Positions 24,635 through 37,200 of a DNA stretch of 64,000 nt are shown here, piece after piece. The DNA is taken from contig NGZR01000001.1 of the NCBI GenBank assembly GCA_002197995.1, forward strand, positions 3,596,001 through 3,660,000, read 5' to 3'. Each line of letters starts with the position of its first letter. Position 1 is the first letter of the stretch. The notes beneath the pieces are model-generated. The model made no database searches, was not told where the DNA came from, and worked only from the letters and a program-made list of their open reading frames with translations. The translations under genes and the position numbers were made by a program. Source of the DNA: Gaeumannomyces sp. JS-464 (taxonomy: Eukaryota > Ascomycota > Sordariomycetes > Magnaporthales > Magnaporthaceae).

Positions 24635-25158
24635 CGAACAACGACGACACCCATAACGAAAGAAACAGAAAGAATAAAAAGATATCAAAAGCCTCACCAG
24701 CCGCCTTTCTAGGCGGTCGGCTACGAAAACTCAGGTGGTTTTACCAGCAAGCCCCATTCTTTCCAGAATGCAAGATATAATTGCATCCCCTCTTAAGACC
24801 CGTAGTGACAGGGATGATATTACACGCGCGGTGGGATACCTACAACACTCATACTCAAACTCGCGCCCCCGAGATGGAGTGGGTTCTTTATAATCACCTA
24901 ATCGTCCTGAGGCCGCGGGAGTTTGTTGAGGGTAGGTCCTGACTTTGGGCTGACAAAGGTGTCTGCCCGTTTGCCTCCTTCGCTTATGCCAATAACGCCC
25001 GGGTGCCAACTCGCCCCGCCTTCACATCTTCACGTTTGTCGGGCAACAGACATGACTTGGCGAAATACTCAGGATATTTGGACAACATTCTGGCTATTGG
25101 GCCAATATACCGACGTGAATTCCCTCCTGAACGGATTCTATACGCGGCACACCGTCGT

Positions 25159-26691
25159 CTATGGCTTTAGCCCAGACCTTCCTGTTCTCCTACCGGGTCG
25201 CATTTCCTGTCCCATCCTCCTCGTCACTGGTTTCCTCATCACTAGACTCCTCGCCACTAGATTCCTCCTCATCCGAGAGCAACCGGGCATCCTCCGCATC
25301 CCTCCAGCAGGCGCAGCCGCACCTCCAGCCCCCGACTCCAAATCATCATTACGCCCTAGCCGCTCCGCCACCGGCGCCTCCTCCTTTTTGGAAAACGCAG
25401 CCCACATGGCGCTCCCGACGATCAGCACGGAGCCCACAAGCGTCGCGGCGCCCATCTCGATGTCGAACACGAGCTTGTCGCTCACGGCGGCGAAAACCAT
25501 GGCCGTGTACGTCATGGACAGGGCCCGATTCCGCGTCGCCGCCTGGCTGGCAGCGCTGCCGCCCTTGACGCCGCCCAGGCCGGCCGTGAGCAGGAACTGC
25601 GTCAGGAACCCGGCCACGCAGATGACGAGCAGCAGCAGCCACTCCCACGCCCCGTGCGGCGACTGGAACCGCAGCTCCGGCTGCGCAATGCCCAGGATCG
25701 GTGCAAACACGAGGGCGAAGAGTGCGACGATGGTGCACGTCCAGGCGAAGTACTTTGGTGAGTGGGTATTTTCATGTCAGTCTTTTTTTTGAGTGCCTTT
25801 TATCAGGAATGAAAGGGCACAAACGCCACCACATACATAAGTTGGCACGAGCGGGTTCGCGCGGGCGCCTATCTTCCGGATGGTCGTGTAGGCCCCTGCG
25901 GTGCCCAGCACCCCGACGAGCGCAATACCGATGGCCCCCAGCCGCTGCGCGGGCGTGACGCCGTCCCCTGCCCCGCCGGTGTTGTCCGCTCCGGTGTAAG
26001 TCGCATTGTTTCCAGCACCCCACCGTGGCGAACCGTCGTCGACAGGCCCTCCTCCACCCCCGGAACCCAGCAGCGACGTCGGGCGGGCGATGATGACGAC
26101 GCCAGCCAGGGCCACAAACGACGCGACCTGCTCCGGGCGCGTAAAGGGCTCGTGGATGAGGACGTGGCACACGTAGCCCGTCATGGACGGCACGAGGAAG
26201 GTGATGACGGTCGCCTCGGCCAGCGGCAGGTACATCATGGACTGCCACATGCCCCAGATGCCGAAGAAGCCGCAGGCGCCGCGCGCCAGCAGCAGCAGGC
26301 GGATCTCGCGCCCGCCCCAGGGGAATTGCGGCTCGGGCCGCCAGAGCATGTAGGCGCTGCTAAAGAACACGGTGACGGACATGCGCACGAGCAGCATCTG
26401 CATCGGGTGCATGGGCCGCCGCGATGGGTCGCCACCGCCGTGCTCGAGGAACCGCGCGCAGGTGTTCATGGTCACGCCGCAGATGGTAGCCGCTAGCATG
26501 AGGATCGCTGCGCGGTGCTTCGTCCATGTCGAGAGCGCCCGGGCTTTAAGTGTGGATGTGCGTGGGGGTTGGGATGGCGGTGCGCCGTAGGATGAGCCAC
26601 CGTAAGTGCTGCTGCTGCTTCCTCTGTGGCTTCTGTCGTTTTCCAAGGGGATGGACTCGGCTTTGGACCGAGCAGTCTGTTTTGGGCCCAT
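25159..26691 (-). CDS. EamA/DMT-superfamily membrane transporter (SLC35G-like)
   Basis: Integral membrane protein with about ten predicted helices in two EamA repeats, of the fungal family related to human SLC35G/acyl-malonyl condensing-like transporters; substrate unknown. Start chosen at MGPKQTARSK (26691). A polar N-tail of about 75 residues precedes HRAAILMLAATICGVTMN. The first repeat ends FVALAGVVIIARPTSLLG, followed by a Gly/Asp-rich loop. An 84-bp intron (25836-25753, gtatgt donor) separates NPLVPTY from YFAWTCTIVALFALVFAPIL; 855 + 594 nt is in frame, 482 aa. The final Arg/Met-rich 40 residues look unnatural. Shifting frame near 25300 gives a strongly acidic tail (SDEEESSGEESSDEETSDEE) ending at 25190, more typical of such proteins, so an indel is suspected. 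Confidence 0.85.
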
Positions 26692-28497
26692 CTTGGCTTG
26701 GTCTCGGGATATATCTACTTGGAAAAAGACACAAGCACGCAAGTGGATGCTCACAACGGATCTCAATATGGAGACTCAAGCGACGGAGTACCAGAAGAAT
26801 TCAGGAGTTTGATTCTTCAAACAAAGTGGGATATGGCAGACCCAACAACCAACAAAAGCCATGCATGTGTCGGCGTGATATCACAGATAGCCCGGCGGCG
26901 AAATCCTTCTCTTATACCGACATGGGCCAGGCATACAGAGCGGGGGAGGGCGGAGATTGCCACATCTAGGCTAGAATGCGACATTGTGACGGCCACCTAG
27001 ACCAACCGGCCAGGCACGCACAAACTGGGCCGCTGGAGCAGGCCGCCCGGGTCGGAGGCCACGGATGTAGGTGGTGCGGGGATGCACCAGGGATGGCAAG
27101 TCCTCCGCCAATGAAGGCCAGCGTTCACAGAGTCCGAGCCAGAGGCTGCAGCCGGTCAAAGAGGGTGCGCCGTAGCCACTCTTTGGGGTACCCGGCCGGA
27201 GAGTTTTTGGCACCTTGCCGCAGATGTTTGAAGAGAGTGATGGCACAAGTGCACAATCGACCCCGCTTCGTTGGTTGGTGGGCAAAAGGCGGCTTTTCCT
27301 CTTTTCTGCATTCCCGGCCGATATCGCAAAGCCCGGGTTAGACCCAGCTAACCAACCATCATTGTCTCGGCCGGCGACTTCCTGATTGGCTGGTCCTTTT
27401 TTCGCTCAGCGGGTGACCGACCACCGGGCCGCTCTCGCCGGTCACTCGCCGATGCGCCCCCACTGTTGTGCATCCAAAGTCCGGGAGCGCGAAGTCGGGT
27501 CTTCCCCGTCCGTCACATGCGGCCCGGGTTGGTGGGTGATTGGTCTATTCTATCAATGCAGGCATTCAGACCGTCGAACAGCCCCTTCGGGCCAGGTCGA
27601 GTTCGACTTTCTTCCCGTGGCGAGGCCTCTCTGGTAGGGCCGGACAGGGCGTCGAGCTTAACCTCAAAAATTGTGAGCCGGATCATATACTGTCTGTAGA
27701 AGGCACAGCACATGTCGCGGACGGTTTGGGACAAGGTGCGAACATCCAGGGGACATCGCCGTGGTGTTATTCTCGTTGCGGCCGTTCGCCTATCCATTCT
27801 GGCCATTAGAGAAAGAAAAGGCCCGACCTTAGCTGTCAGTTACTACTTGGTCTAACAAATGCTGGCGTTAAGTTTCCTAATCAAGATGTCTCGAGTGGTG
27901 GATTTGATAGTTTCTAGCAGCCCGGTGAATTGCACCCCCAAAGAAATGAGGGGCCGCCCATCGTAGAAAAGCTCCGATGGGGTATCGCTAGCATATACTG
28001 AGTGGCGCGAATATACAAGTTGGGGCATGCGTAGAGGTTGGTGTTGGTTATGCCTGACGGCATGCTCCTAGGGTATAGGCGTCGAGTTCATTCGCTATTT
28101 TTTGTGTTATCAACCCGTTGGGGCCCCGCGCGCTGAGGAAAGACTCCGGTATTTCGGCATAGTCAATGACTTATGTCGTGGTAATGGTTCGGCGAAGGGA
28201 GAACCGGAAGTACCCAAAGAGCAGCAAGCGAGCTGCATGGAACTCTAAGAAAAAGAAAAAGAAAAAAAGGAAAAAACACCAAAAAATCCATGTAGAACTA
28301 ACGCCTTTTAACCGCCGGCTCCATTATAGTGATGATGTTGAAGACGCCTCTGAGTGGAAACCTGACCCCAACGACCAATAAAAAGAAATAAGGAAGAAGA
28401 GGGAGGAAAAGAGATGGAAACGGCTGCGGTTGTCCAAACGTAGCACCCCGCCCCTGCAACCAAGAGGAACCGGGATACGAGGCCGCTATCGCAACGC
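26692..28497. other. Intergenic between transporter and TAF13 gene
   Basis: No supportable gene in 1.8 kb. Contains the transporter promoter on the left. The right side is AT-richer with an A/G run at 28247-28285 and the 3' region of TAF13. Short frames here show no recognised domain. Confidence 0.5.
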
Positions 28498-29129
28498 TCA
28501 TCGCTTCTTCCCCGTCAGGTCCATCAGGGCCTCGAGGTCATCGTCCTGATCCCCCAGCTCCTCGTCCTCAGCCACATCCTCATGCTTCCTCTTCTTCCCC
28601 TGCCCGCAGCGCTCCTCCCGCTCACGCTGCGCGCACCGCCCGCCTCGCTCTCGGCCCTCCCACCCGCCGTGGTGGCGACGCCGGCGTCGGCGGCGAGCTG
28701 CTTCAGCCCCGCCGTGTCCTTGAGCAGGGTGTCGTCGTTGAAGGCCTTGCGGGCCTCGGCGATGTGCTTCTTCAGCTCAAACACCTCCTGGACGCGGCCG
28801 AGGTACTGGGGGTTGCGGCGGAACGAGAACTCAAAGTCCTCGTACTTGACCTTTTGCCTGCCCGAGTACTGCGCCATGCGCGTCGCCTCGAACGACAGGC
28901 CCTGGATGAACTCGGTCGCGATCTCGTCCAGCACCTTCATGGTCTCGGGGAGCGGGTGGCGCACGTCGCCGCAGCCGTAGAGGAGCGATGACACTGTTTG
29001 CTCGGAAAGGTTTGTCGGGTTAGAAGCCGGGCTCTTGAGGCGCAGGAGGGGAGAGGGCAGCAGCTTACACTCGACGTTGCCAAAGTTCATCTTGCCGACA
29101 TTCTTGCCGGCTCGTGCCCTGGGCTCCAT
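28498..29129 (-). CDS. taf13: TFIID subunit TAF13 (histone-fold), frameshifted tail
   Basis: Histone-fold protein that pairs with TAF11 in TFIID and contacts TBP. Exon 1 (29129-29069) encodes MEPRARAGKNVGKMNFGNVE. A 75-bp intron (29068-28994, gtaagc donor, CTAAC branch) is followed by LSSLLYGCGDVRHPLPETM, then IATEFIQGLSFEATRMAQYS, KVKYEDFEFSFRRNPQYLGR and a FELKKHIAEARKAFND helix: a complete TAF13 histone fold. After the fold the frame drifts. A shift near 28640 restores QREREERCGQGKKRKHEDV and an acidic end (EDEELGDQDDDLEALMDL, then TGKKR) with a stop at 28500-28498. Exons sum to 557 nt, not a multiple of three, consistent with one indel. Divergent from ksh1. Confidence 0.93.
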
Positions 29130-29940
29130 CTTGGGCTGTTGGTTGACGGGGCTCGCATGGAAGGGATGAAGATGTCGTCGCGCGAGCGGGAATGGATAGG
29201 CACGTTTGGCGTCGGCACAGTCGCCAAAATCCCTGGCTTGGTAGAACGGCCGATCGAGCTGGACGTCGTCGGGCGGGCCACTGCGCGTCGAGCGGTCGCC
29301 GATTCAACACTTCGCTTCGGGCGGTCGGTGATGTCGAGAGCTGTGATTCGGTTGCGCGCAAACACCGAAACACCTCTGGCTTCGATTGCGCCTTCGTTTT
29401 CCAGCTAAACTGGCGGCTACCTATGATGATGCAGTCGATGATGGATGCTTCTCGATGGCAGGCAACGCGACGCCACCGCCTGAATTTCCACGCCAAGGCC
29501 GCGGCAGCTTCCAAGGTGCTACCATGGAGGACATCGGCGGGGCCGCACGCGCGACCCCCACAGCACAAGCCAAGCCAGCCACGAGGGAAAGCTCCAGGGG
29601 TGGTGGGGGTCTGTTCTGGGGGCCCGCCCGCTGGGGCCAGGCTGGCATTCCACCAGCAAATTGGAAAAGCTGTTCTTCCGATGACAGCATATCCAATCAA
29701 TCCACCGCATAGCCAACGAGCACACCAGCCTTGCGACGCGACGACGACACCACCGACACACTGCCCCCAGGAGAACGCCTTGCTCCCCAGGCCAGATCCG
29801 CATGAACGCCTTTGTCAAACTCGAGAAACATCACACAAAAAGCCAGACTACGCCGACGTTTGCATCTTGCGCGCCCAAAAGAGGTCCTCCCAACCTGGTG
29901 CTTCGTCTCCTGATCGCGCCTCGAACAGCCAAGATACAAG
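29130..29940. promoter_or_regulatory. Divergent promoter region of taf13 and ksh1
   Basis: 810 bp between two genes transcribed away from each other. It must hold both promoters and the ksh1 leader. No specific box is convincing. The long plus-strand frame through it is not conserved in character. Confidence 0.5.
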
Positions 29941-30454
29941 ATGGTACGTGGGTGCTCTCTGCCCTTGCTTTTTGCCTACCCTGATGCCGGCAGGCGCAAA
30001 AGCCTGTTGCCCAACCTTCCCCCGTGCTGACGAGGCGCAACCCGACGATAGGCCGCCCTGTTCAACTTCCAGTCGCTGCTCCTCGTCATCCTCCTCCTGA
30101 TCTGCACGAGCACATACGTCCACGCCATATTCCCGGCCCTGCTGGACAACAGGAAAGAGGGGTACGTCTGAGGCGGTCTTTCTGAGGGGCGGTAAAGCCG
30201 CGGGGAGGTGCTGGGCCGAGGCGGCGGTGGTACAACGCATCGAGGGCTGACATCACATACGACAGATTCATGGGCATCTTCTGGAAGTCTGCAAGAGTGG
30301 GCGAGCGACTGAGCCCATACATCAGCATCTGTTGCGTCGCCATGGCGGTAAGCCCCGAACACACATCCCGTCGCTCGGCCCTGCCGTGGATGCCTTGGGC
30401 AGCAGCAGACTGACTTGGGTTTGGGAGTAGGTTTCCATCTTCATTGGCAACTAA
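29941..30454 (+). CDS. ksh1: Kish/TMEM167-like Golgi protein
   Basis: Small two-helix membrane protein required for the early secretory pathway (yeast Ksh1, animal Kish). Four exons (29941-29943, 30052-30161, 30266-30347, 30431-30454) total 219 nt, 72 aa, with every intron showing a GT-AG border and GCTGAC/ACTGAC-type branch sites. Exon 1 is only the ATG, followed directly by a gtacgt donor. Exon 2 encodes AALFNFQSLLLVILLLICTS and ends TYVHAIFPALLDNRKEG; exon 3 encodes FMGIFWKSARVGERLSPYIS, then ICCVAMA; exon 4 encodes VSIFIGN. The first hydrophobic stretch is a signal-anchor; the FWKSARVGERLSP block is the family hallmark. Length equals the family's usual 70-75 residues. It is split into pieces too short to be found as an open reading frame. 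Confidence 0.95.
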
Positions 30455-33400
30455 ACGGTTTTATCGTCTGAGAATACGGCCAGGTTTCTTATCTTTGACT
30501 TTTTTTTTTTTTTGTTTTCCTCCCATGTTGGCACCCCCGCCTCGTCGCAGCACGCGGGGTTTGGCTTTGGCTGTTCTGGGTGGCATCGGCGTTGCGCTGG
30601 CTTTTTGAGAGGCTTTCCGTCTCGTGTTTTCTTCCTAACCCTTATTTCTTCCTTCTCATTTGACAACACTGGAGATTTTCCGAGCCTGTTCGTCGGTACC
30701 CCACTTGGAGTTCGGCGATTGGGTCGTCGCAGCCCTGTCATCTCAGTCGCACGACTAAAAATGTCGAACCCCGAGTCGCCGTTACGACGAGAAACGCCGT
30801 TTGCGCCCGTCTTTTTGTTGCTGTCTGGACGTCACGTCATCGCCTCATCTATGGATGACTCGCTCGTCCATCGTCGGGTCGGTCCTCCACGCCGCAGGAC
30901 GTCGGCGACTGGCTACGGCTTCGAGTCGGTCCATCCCCTTGTGCGCCCTGATGAGACAACTATTTGCCCACCACTCGTGGCGCTGCGAACTTGAGGCGGC
31001 CGGCAGATAGCGGGGCACAACTACTATGCCTCCTCTTGCGTCGGGAGCGGTCAGAAGCGGTCAGACCGTGCTGTCGCATCTATGGCCGGCGAACTCTAGG
31101 ATTCACATATACTGTCCGCACAGACGCAAACGAAGGTCCCAACTCGGGCTCTCTCATCACACTCGCCCCAGGTTCCGGCTGCTTCTGGAAAGCCTGACAT
31201 GTGTTCCTCCCGCCCCGAATTTGCGACGCTTTGTGGTTCGCTGTCATACTGCCGACGAACCTCTGCGGAGCTACCTGCTGCTGGGCTGGACGGGCATCCA
31301 TGAGTCACCTCGTTGACTTGTTCTCACGTCCAGTCGTTCCGGATCGCATGCAGACAAGACCAGACACTTCACCGCGGTCGTCGGCGCCACGGCGCCCCCG
31401 CCCCACGGTACACCGAGGCAAAGACAGGGCGACGTTAGGCTCATTGTGAACCAGAGGCTACCGTCCTGCTGGGTTTTTGCAGCGGCGCACCTTGTGAGAG
31501 TTGGGGAGTTCTTTTTAGGGGTGGCTTTTTCTGGAGCTTCCCCGGATCGCTCGCCAACCAGCTCTCGACCCGTGGCGCGCAGAGAAAAAAAATACCAAGC
31601 CCCCACGACAGAGCGAACACGACACACACCCCATCCCGTCCCAAAAACTTCACCTTGCCGGATCGTGGCTGGCTCCAGCGGAGTGAGACCAGCACTTGGC
31701 AGAAGAAAAGAATGCAAGCAAAAAAAAAAGAGACATGCAGTAGCTGGGCAGCAACCTGCCCCGGCGCCCAGCACGCCCCCGGTGGAGGAAGTTGACCGAC
31801 GGGGCTTTGCAGCTGATGCGCCCCGGTATCGGGCAGCAAAGAAACATTATTGCCGTGTGGCTGTGAGACAAAGGTCCGCCGCCGCCCCTCTCCCGATCCG
31901 ATCACGATTCCAAGAAAAGGATGGTTGGAGATCCTGCAGCTTCATCCAGGGCTAGGGGAGGGGGCTTTGGTGGCGGCTGGCTTGTGCCGTGTAAGTGGCT
32001 GGCTATATGGGCTGTGGGTGTGGTTGAGAGGCAGGTGTGAGTGTATAGGAGACAGGGACGCATTCTTCACTGTGCAGCTGTGCAACTGTGGAAACAAGAC
32101 AAGAAATACTCTATTATTATAATTATTATTATATTTTCACTTCAACGTCCATTTTTATTCACCCCGCATTTGCCTATGTGTGCGGGCATAATTCTCTTGT
32201 TATCTTTGTCGTTTGTGGCTGGGACAGCCCGTCCTAAACGATAACGGCACTGCCGGGCGCCGACCACAAAGCACCCCTCCTCCCCGGGATGCGTCTCTCG
32301 GAAGGCGGGAGACAAGGTACGAGGGGGTTCGTCTGCCGCCTCGGTTAGCCTCCAGACCTCGGAGTAGCCGAGGAGGGGGCTTGCTGGTTGAGATTGCCTC
32401 TGACGCATCACTTCTGGTGTCGTCAGCGCCTTCAAACCCGAAACCACCCCCGTCCCTGTCTCCCAGCCCGTGAGGCGGTGGGGATGGGTTGCTTGTGCAC
32501 GAACAGGCATGCCAGGGCGGGTTTTCCGGCACATGGGGAGGTTTTGCCTCTTGTTTCCCGTTCGTGTTCGGCGCAAAGCCATGATTTATCAGAGGTGGTG
32601 TGGTTGTCTGGCCCGGCAGGGTCTGGCCGGTCAGCTTTTGCTTTCTTGCCGGCCAGGCTGGCCGGCGTTGTACGACTATGGGATGATAGAAGCGCAGGCC
32701 CGGCTCTTTTTTTTTTCTCTTTAACCTGTCCAGTTTCCCCGCTCCACTGTCGCGCCTCGTTGAGACGGGAGTGGGATGCCCGGGGGCCAGTTACCAAGCC
32801 GACCGGGCTGACAATGGGTAGAGAGGTAGGTATGTCAGCAGGGGAGAAGATGAATCGGGTAGCGGTCCGTCCTCGGGGGATGGCGCCGACCCCCTGAGCA
32901 GCAAAAAAAGGCTCGCCACGCGAGTTGCCGATGCGGGGCGACGAAAAGGGCGATTATGTCGGGATCGTGTTTACTTGGAGACGGGAAATATTGGGAGGGA
33001 GGGAGGGAGAGTAAGCTGTGTATAGAAGACAATGTGTATGCATGTATGCGTCTTGCCTTCTCGGACAATCATGCCAATATAGGGGAAGGCCGCTTGCCTC
33101 ACGCGGCCGTGGAACGTGAAACAAATCGTAGCACAAGGGACGCTGAGAGACCACACCCTCTTTTTCTCCCTTGCCTCCCTCTTCCAAGTCTCTTGATTGT
33201 CGACGGCATAGCTATTGAAGGCTGCTTGCCTCCTTTTTACTCTTGCATTGGGCGGATCCCCGCCGTTGAAACATATCAGACCACCAACGCCCAACAGTCG
33301 CAACACAATAACAGGCTATCCCATCGAGCGGTTTGCCGTGCATCTTCTTTTGTTACGCTGCTCTTACCCTGCTCCCGTATTATCGGCGGACGGCAACCGG

Positions 33401-34290
33401 GGCAATGTGTGGGGTAGAGTGCAAGTGCACAGCACAGCCTCGGCGCGAGCAAGGGTCGGGTGCATGTGCTGTAACTGCCCAGCGGCATAATGCGCCTCGG
33501 AATCATGAGAGCAGAGAGTGCTTCCTACGCGCACACACAAGCGGTGTAATAAATCACTTTGACAAGACAAAGGAGGAACGACGCTTTTGCAGCCCCCTTG
33601 CTTGAGTGAAGGGGTGCGATGGTGCAGCCCACCAAAACCACCGCCGGCGCAGGGAGAAATTTTTAGATGCGAGACGATTTTAACAAGAGAACAACAAGAA
33701 GAGCGCTAGTTTCGAGCAAAACAAGGCGAATACAGGGTGGGAACCCCCACACACGTAAAACCACACACATGCACAGGTTTTTCTCCAGCGCTCGTGGCAG
33801 CTTTTTGAAGATCACATCGTCAACGGGACATGACACAAACAATAGTCACCAGGCCAGCCATTCAAAACTCGACTATCTTCCTTCTCGATGCACGGACACG
33901 GGCGGCGAGTGAGGAAGGGGGTAAAAGGAACGGAAAACGTGAAACCAAAAGGTTGGGTCGATCGGGGAGGCTTGGCATCGGCCGGAGGGATACCAAGTCC
34001 AAATCCCTTGATCCCTGACCGAGCTCGGGCGAGGCTACCTGGGCAACAAGAGAATGGGGCTGTTTAACAACATGAACAGCCTTGTACGGGTCGTTGGACC
34101 GCCTGCCCGATGCTGGCGTTGAAACAAGTCTAGAGGTGGGGAAGGCATGAAAATGACAATACTACCTAGGCAAACAAATAAAACATTCAAGGACAAGGAC
34201 AAAAATGAGAGAGGAGAAGGGAAGGATGGAAAGAGGGCAATAGAATAAAAATAAAATAAAAAATAAAAATTAAAAAAAAAAAAACAGGCT
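30455..34290. other. Gene-poor stretch, part 1
   Basis: No supportable coding gene. Contains a T run just after ksh1 (about 30500-30513), an A/T-rich patch at 32110-32140 and a GGGA tandem run near 32993-33010. Short frames are unrelated to known domains. It is the left third of a 12.3 kb gap. Confidence 0.45.
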
Positions 34291-37200
34291 CTTGGTTGCA
34301 TTTTCAGGACGAACACCTCGCAAACGGCCGAACCTTCAGGGATGAACCCCTTCCCCCTCCCTCTGCGACCAGACGACACCCGCACGCACCAACTGACTCG
34401 TGCTGCTGGGTGGCTTCACGGACTGGTAGCCGAATCGCATCACTTCGTCCCAATTCACGATATAGCGAGGAGAAGAAGAAACTCGCTAGCCGTGAGAGCG
34501 ACAGCAGGGACATATCCGTGCCCTCTCAGCCAACCAGGTTTTTTTTAAGTTTTTTTCCCTTAGCTGTGTCATGGTGGTATCAAGCACAAGCGAAGCGACG
34601 ATATATCGATGCTGTGACACCTTGCTACCTCCTCTCTTGGCGGGGAGGGAGAAGAAGAAGAAGAAGAAGAAAAAAGAGGCCCAAGCGGAAGGGAGGGGAA
34701 AGACCAGGGTGGATGACGAGCTTGAAAAGATCCCGACCCAGTCACGCAAAGCAAGGCGCATATGTACATACCTACCGTAGATAGCGTAACGATTAGATGG
34801 GACGGACACCGGCAGGCAGGGGTGCTTATTCTTGCTGCACGCCTTGCCTGCTTGTTGCTCTTCGTGGACGGAAACTCGGCCAAGCAAACAAGATCCCTCC
34901 CCGGCGGCGGCCGCCGCCGCCGCCAGCGGAGGCCTTTCCCCTTTCGCATGGACCGGTGTGCCGGCTTCGTGCGCAACAGCTGCAACCGCTCTGCCCTCCG
35001 ACAGGCTGGATTACGGCACCTAGCCTCTAATCTTTGTTCTCATTCTGCTGTGGCCCGCACGGGAGTGAAGCGTCGAGGCGACGTCGCGTTGTCGTGGACC
35101 TCCGTTGCAGCGGGGAGAAGAGCGGAAAGCACGGGCGCCATGTGTTTTTTACTGCTCTGACGTCCTGCCTGCCTGCCTGCCTGCAGTTCGCGTGGGATCG
35201 CCTCACGCGCATTGCTTTGGATCTTCGGGCGGCGTGAGCGACGGCCACGTGGGAATAAGTTTGGGCGAGAAACGAAAAGAGAGAGGACGAAGAGGCATGC
35301 AGTCAGGATCGACCGAAACAGGAAACAGACCACTCAAACGATAAGAAAAGGAAGAACGTTCCATGTTCTTTTTCGGTCGGATATTCCTGTCGAACCAAAC
35401 CCTGGAGCAAAATGGCCGGGGAAGCCGTTTCTACTGCACCGGACTGCGCTTTTTGTTTGGGTTCAACAAGGACCACGAGTTCCCGAGGTGCGTCGACTCA
35501 ATGCCAGGCCATGCCCCTGTGCTTTCCCTGTGTGACTGAGAAAGAAAGGGCATGGGCATGGCCGGACGGAGAAACTATGATAGCACACGCCGACGTGCCT
35601 CGTGGCGCGCGCACTTGCTCGCGCCTCTAGTGCCAAGGCTTGACACGGCGCATCAATAGCGAAGGTGCAAAATGCAGCCGGTGAGGGATGTATAGCATGA
35701 CGGAAGGGAGAGAGAGAGAGAGAGTAGAGGACAGATCGAATTTTCGTGGTGGCACGACATGCCGCCTCCCGCATAGCACGGAGCCACACGGGCCCCCCAT
35801 TCCGCCATCGCCGGCTTATACAATCACACAGATGTGAATTTTGTGATGACCAGAAAAGCAAAAAGAAAATAAAAGGCCGCTAACGCTAGTGGCCGCGGTG
35901 GGGTGACCGCGGGCAGGGACCGCGGGGGGCTATCAGGACGAAGGCGCTAGAGTTATATTAGCCTCTCCCTTTTGGCCGTCCTGTCTCGCGGGATTGCCAG
36001 CATCCGCATCCACGAGCCGTGGGGGGAAATAATTTCTGTGTGTTGAAGCAAGCCGTCACGGAAGATAAGCACAGGGCAAACAAGGCAAGTTGATGTGCGT
36101 CTGGGGTTCGAGGCTGAGGGGCGTGGGTGAATGGCTGGCGATGGCTGGGCGAAGAAAGCGGATTTGATAGAGTTGAGGAATTATAGGGCCCAGAGAGTGG
36201 GATGAGGCTGGTCGGAAGACTGGGGAAAAAAAAAAAGCAAAAAAAAAAAAAAAAAAAACGTCACACAGGCACTATTGCGACTGAGCGACTTATTTGACCG
36301 CGATGCCGCGATAGCCTCCTGCTAGGGCCATGGCAAGCCTTGGGAAGGCGAGCCGTCTTGGCACGGCCGGAAAGAAGCATTGCGCTGCAAGCGAGCCCAG
36401 AGTCCCAGGACCGGCCCAAAAGAAGCCAGATGCAGCAGCCACACCAAGGCGACCGCCCGAGAGTCGGCAAACAAGGCTGGGGTGAGTATTATTTTCCTTG
36501 GTGGATGACGGATCGAGCACCTATGGGGCGAGTTCAAACAAAGCATGGTCAAGCGGCAAGCAAAGGCAAAAAAAAAAACACCAGGATAGGCGGCGGCGAA
36601 TGTCTCGTCTCGCACACAACGGAAGATTGCGCCGGGCCAATGATGAGGCCAAATGCGGCCGGAGAAATCCGTTTTTCATTGTGTCTTGGCGTGGCCTCCA
36701 CACGTCTTTGTTATACCCTCCCTCACCGATGGGATGCCGTCAGCGAAATGCACGATATAAATACCTGCCGAGCATTACAAACGAGCATGGGGTGGTGGTG
36801 GGACTGATGACTGATTGAGTGATGACGAGATGCAGCAGCATGGAGGCAGTATGGAGGGTACGTGACTCCCACGACATAAGAGATAAGGGGGGACGGACAT
36901 GTCCGCGAAAGTGTGTGGGGTGAGGTTCAATATAATGAAATAAGAACAAGAAAAGAAAAAAGTGGCTTGTTCCGTCACAAGATCAAATGGGGTTCGGGAT
37001 CAGAACAATGATGGATGCGAAGAGTGGTTCAATCAATCGAGATCCCGGAGAGGGGACCCGATGGCTCGCTTCCAACGAAGACGCAGAGAAGAAACAAGCG
37101 AACCAGAAAGAAAGAAAAAACAGTTCAGTATTGAATAATCATGGACGCCATTCCATCGCGACACACAAGACAGCATAAGATTCAAAATAAGATGCAATTC

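Noticed and set aside
24923..25792. 289-codon plus-strand frame over the transporter
   Set aside because: Antisense to the EamA transporter, whose membrane helices and intron are convincing.
36095..36125. Possible tRNA B box (ggggttcgaggct)
   Set aside because: No A box at proper spacing and no cloverleaf stems could be drawn.
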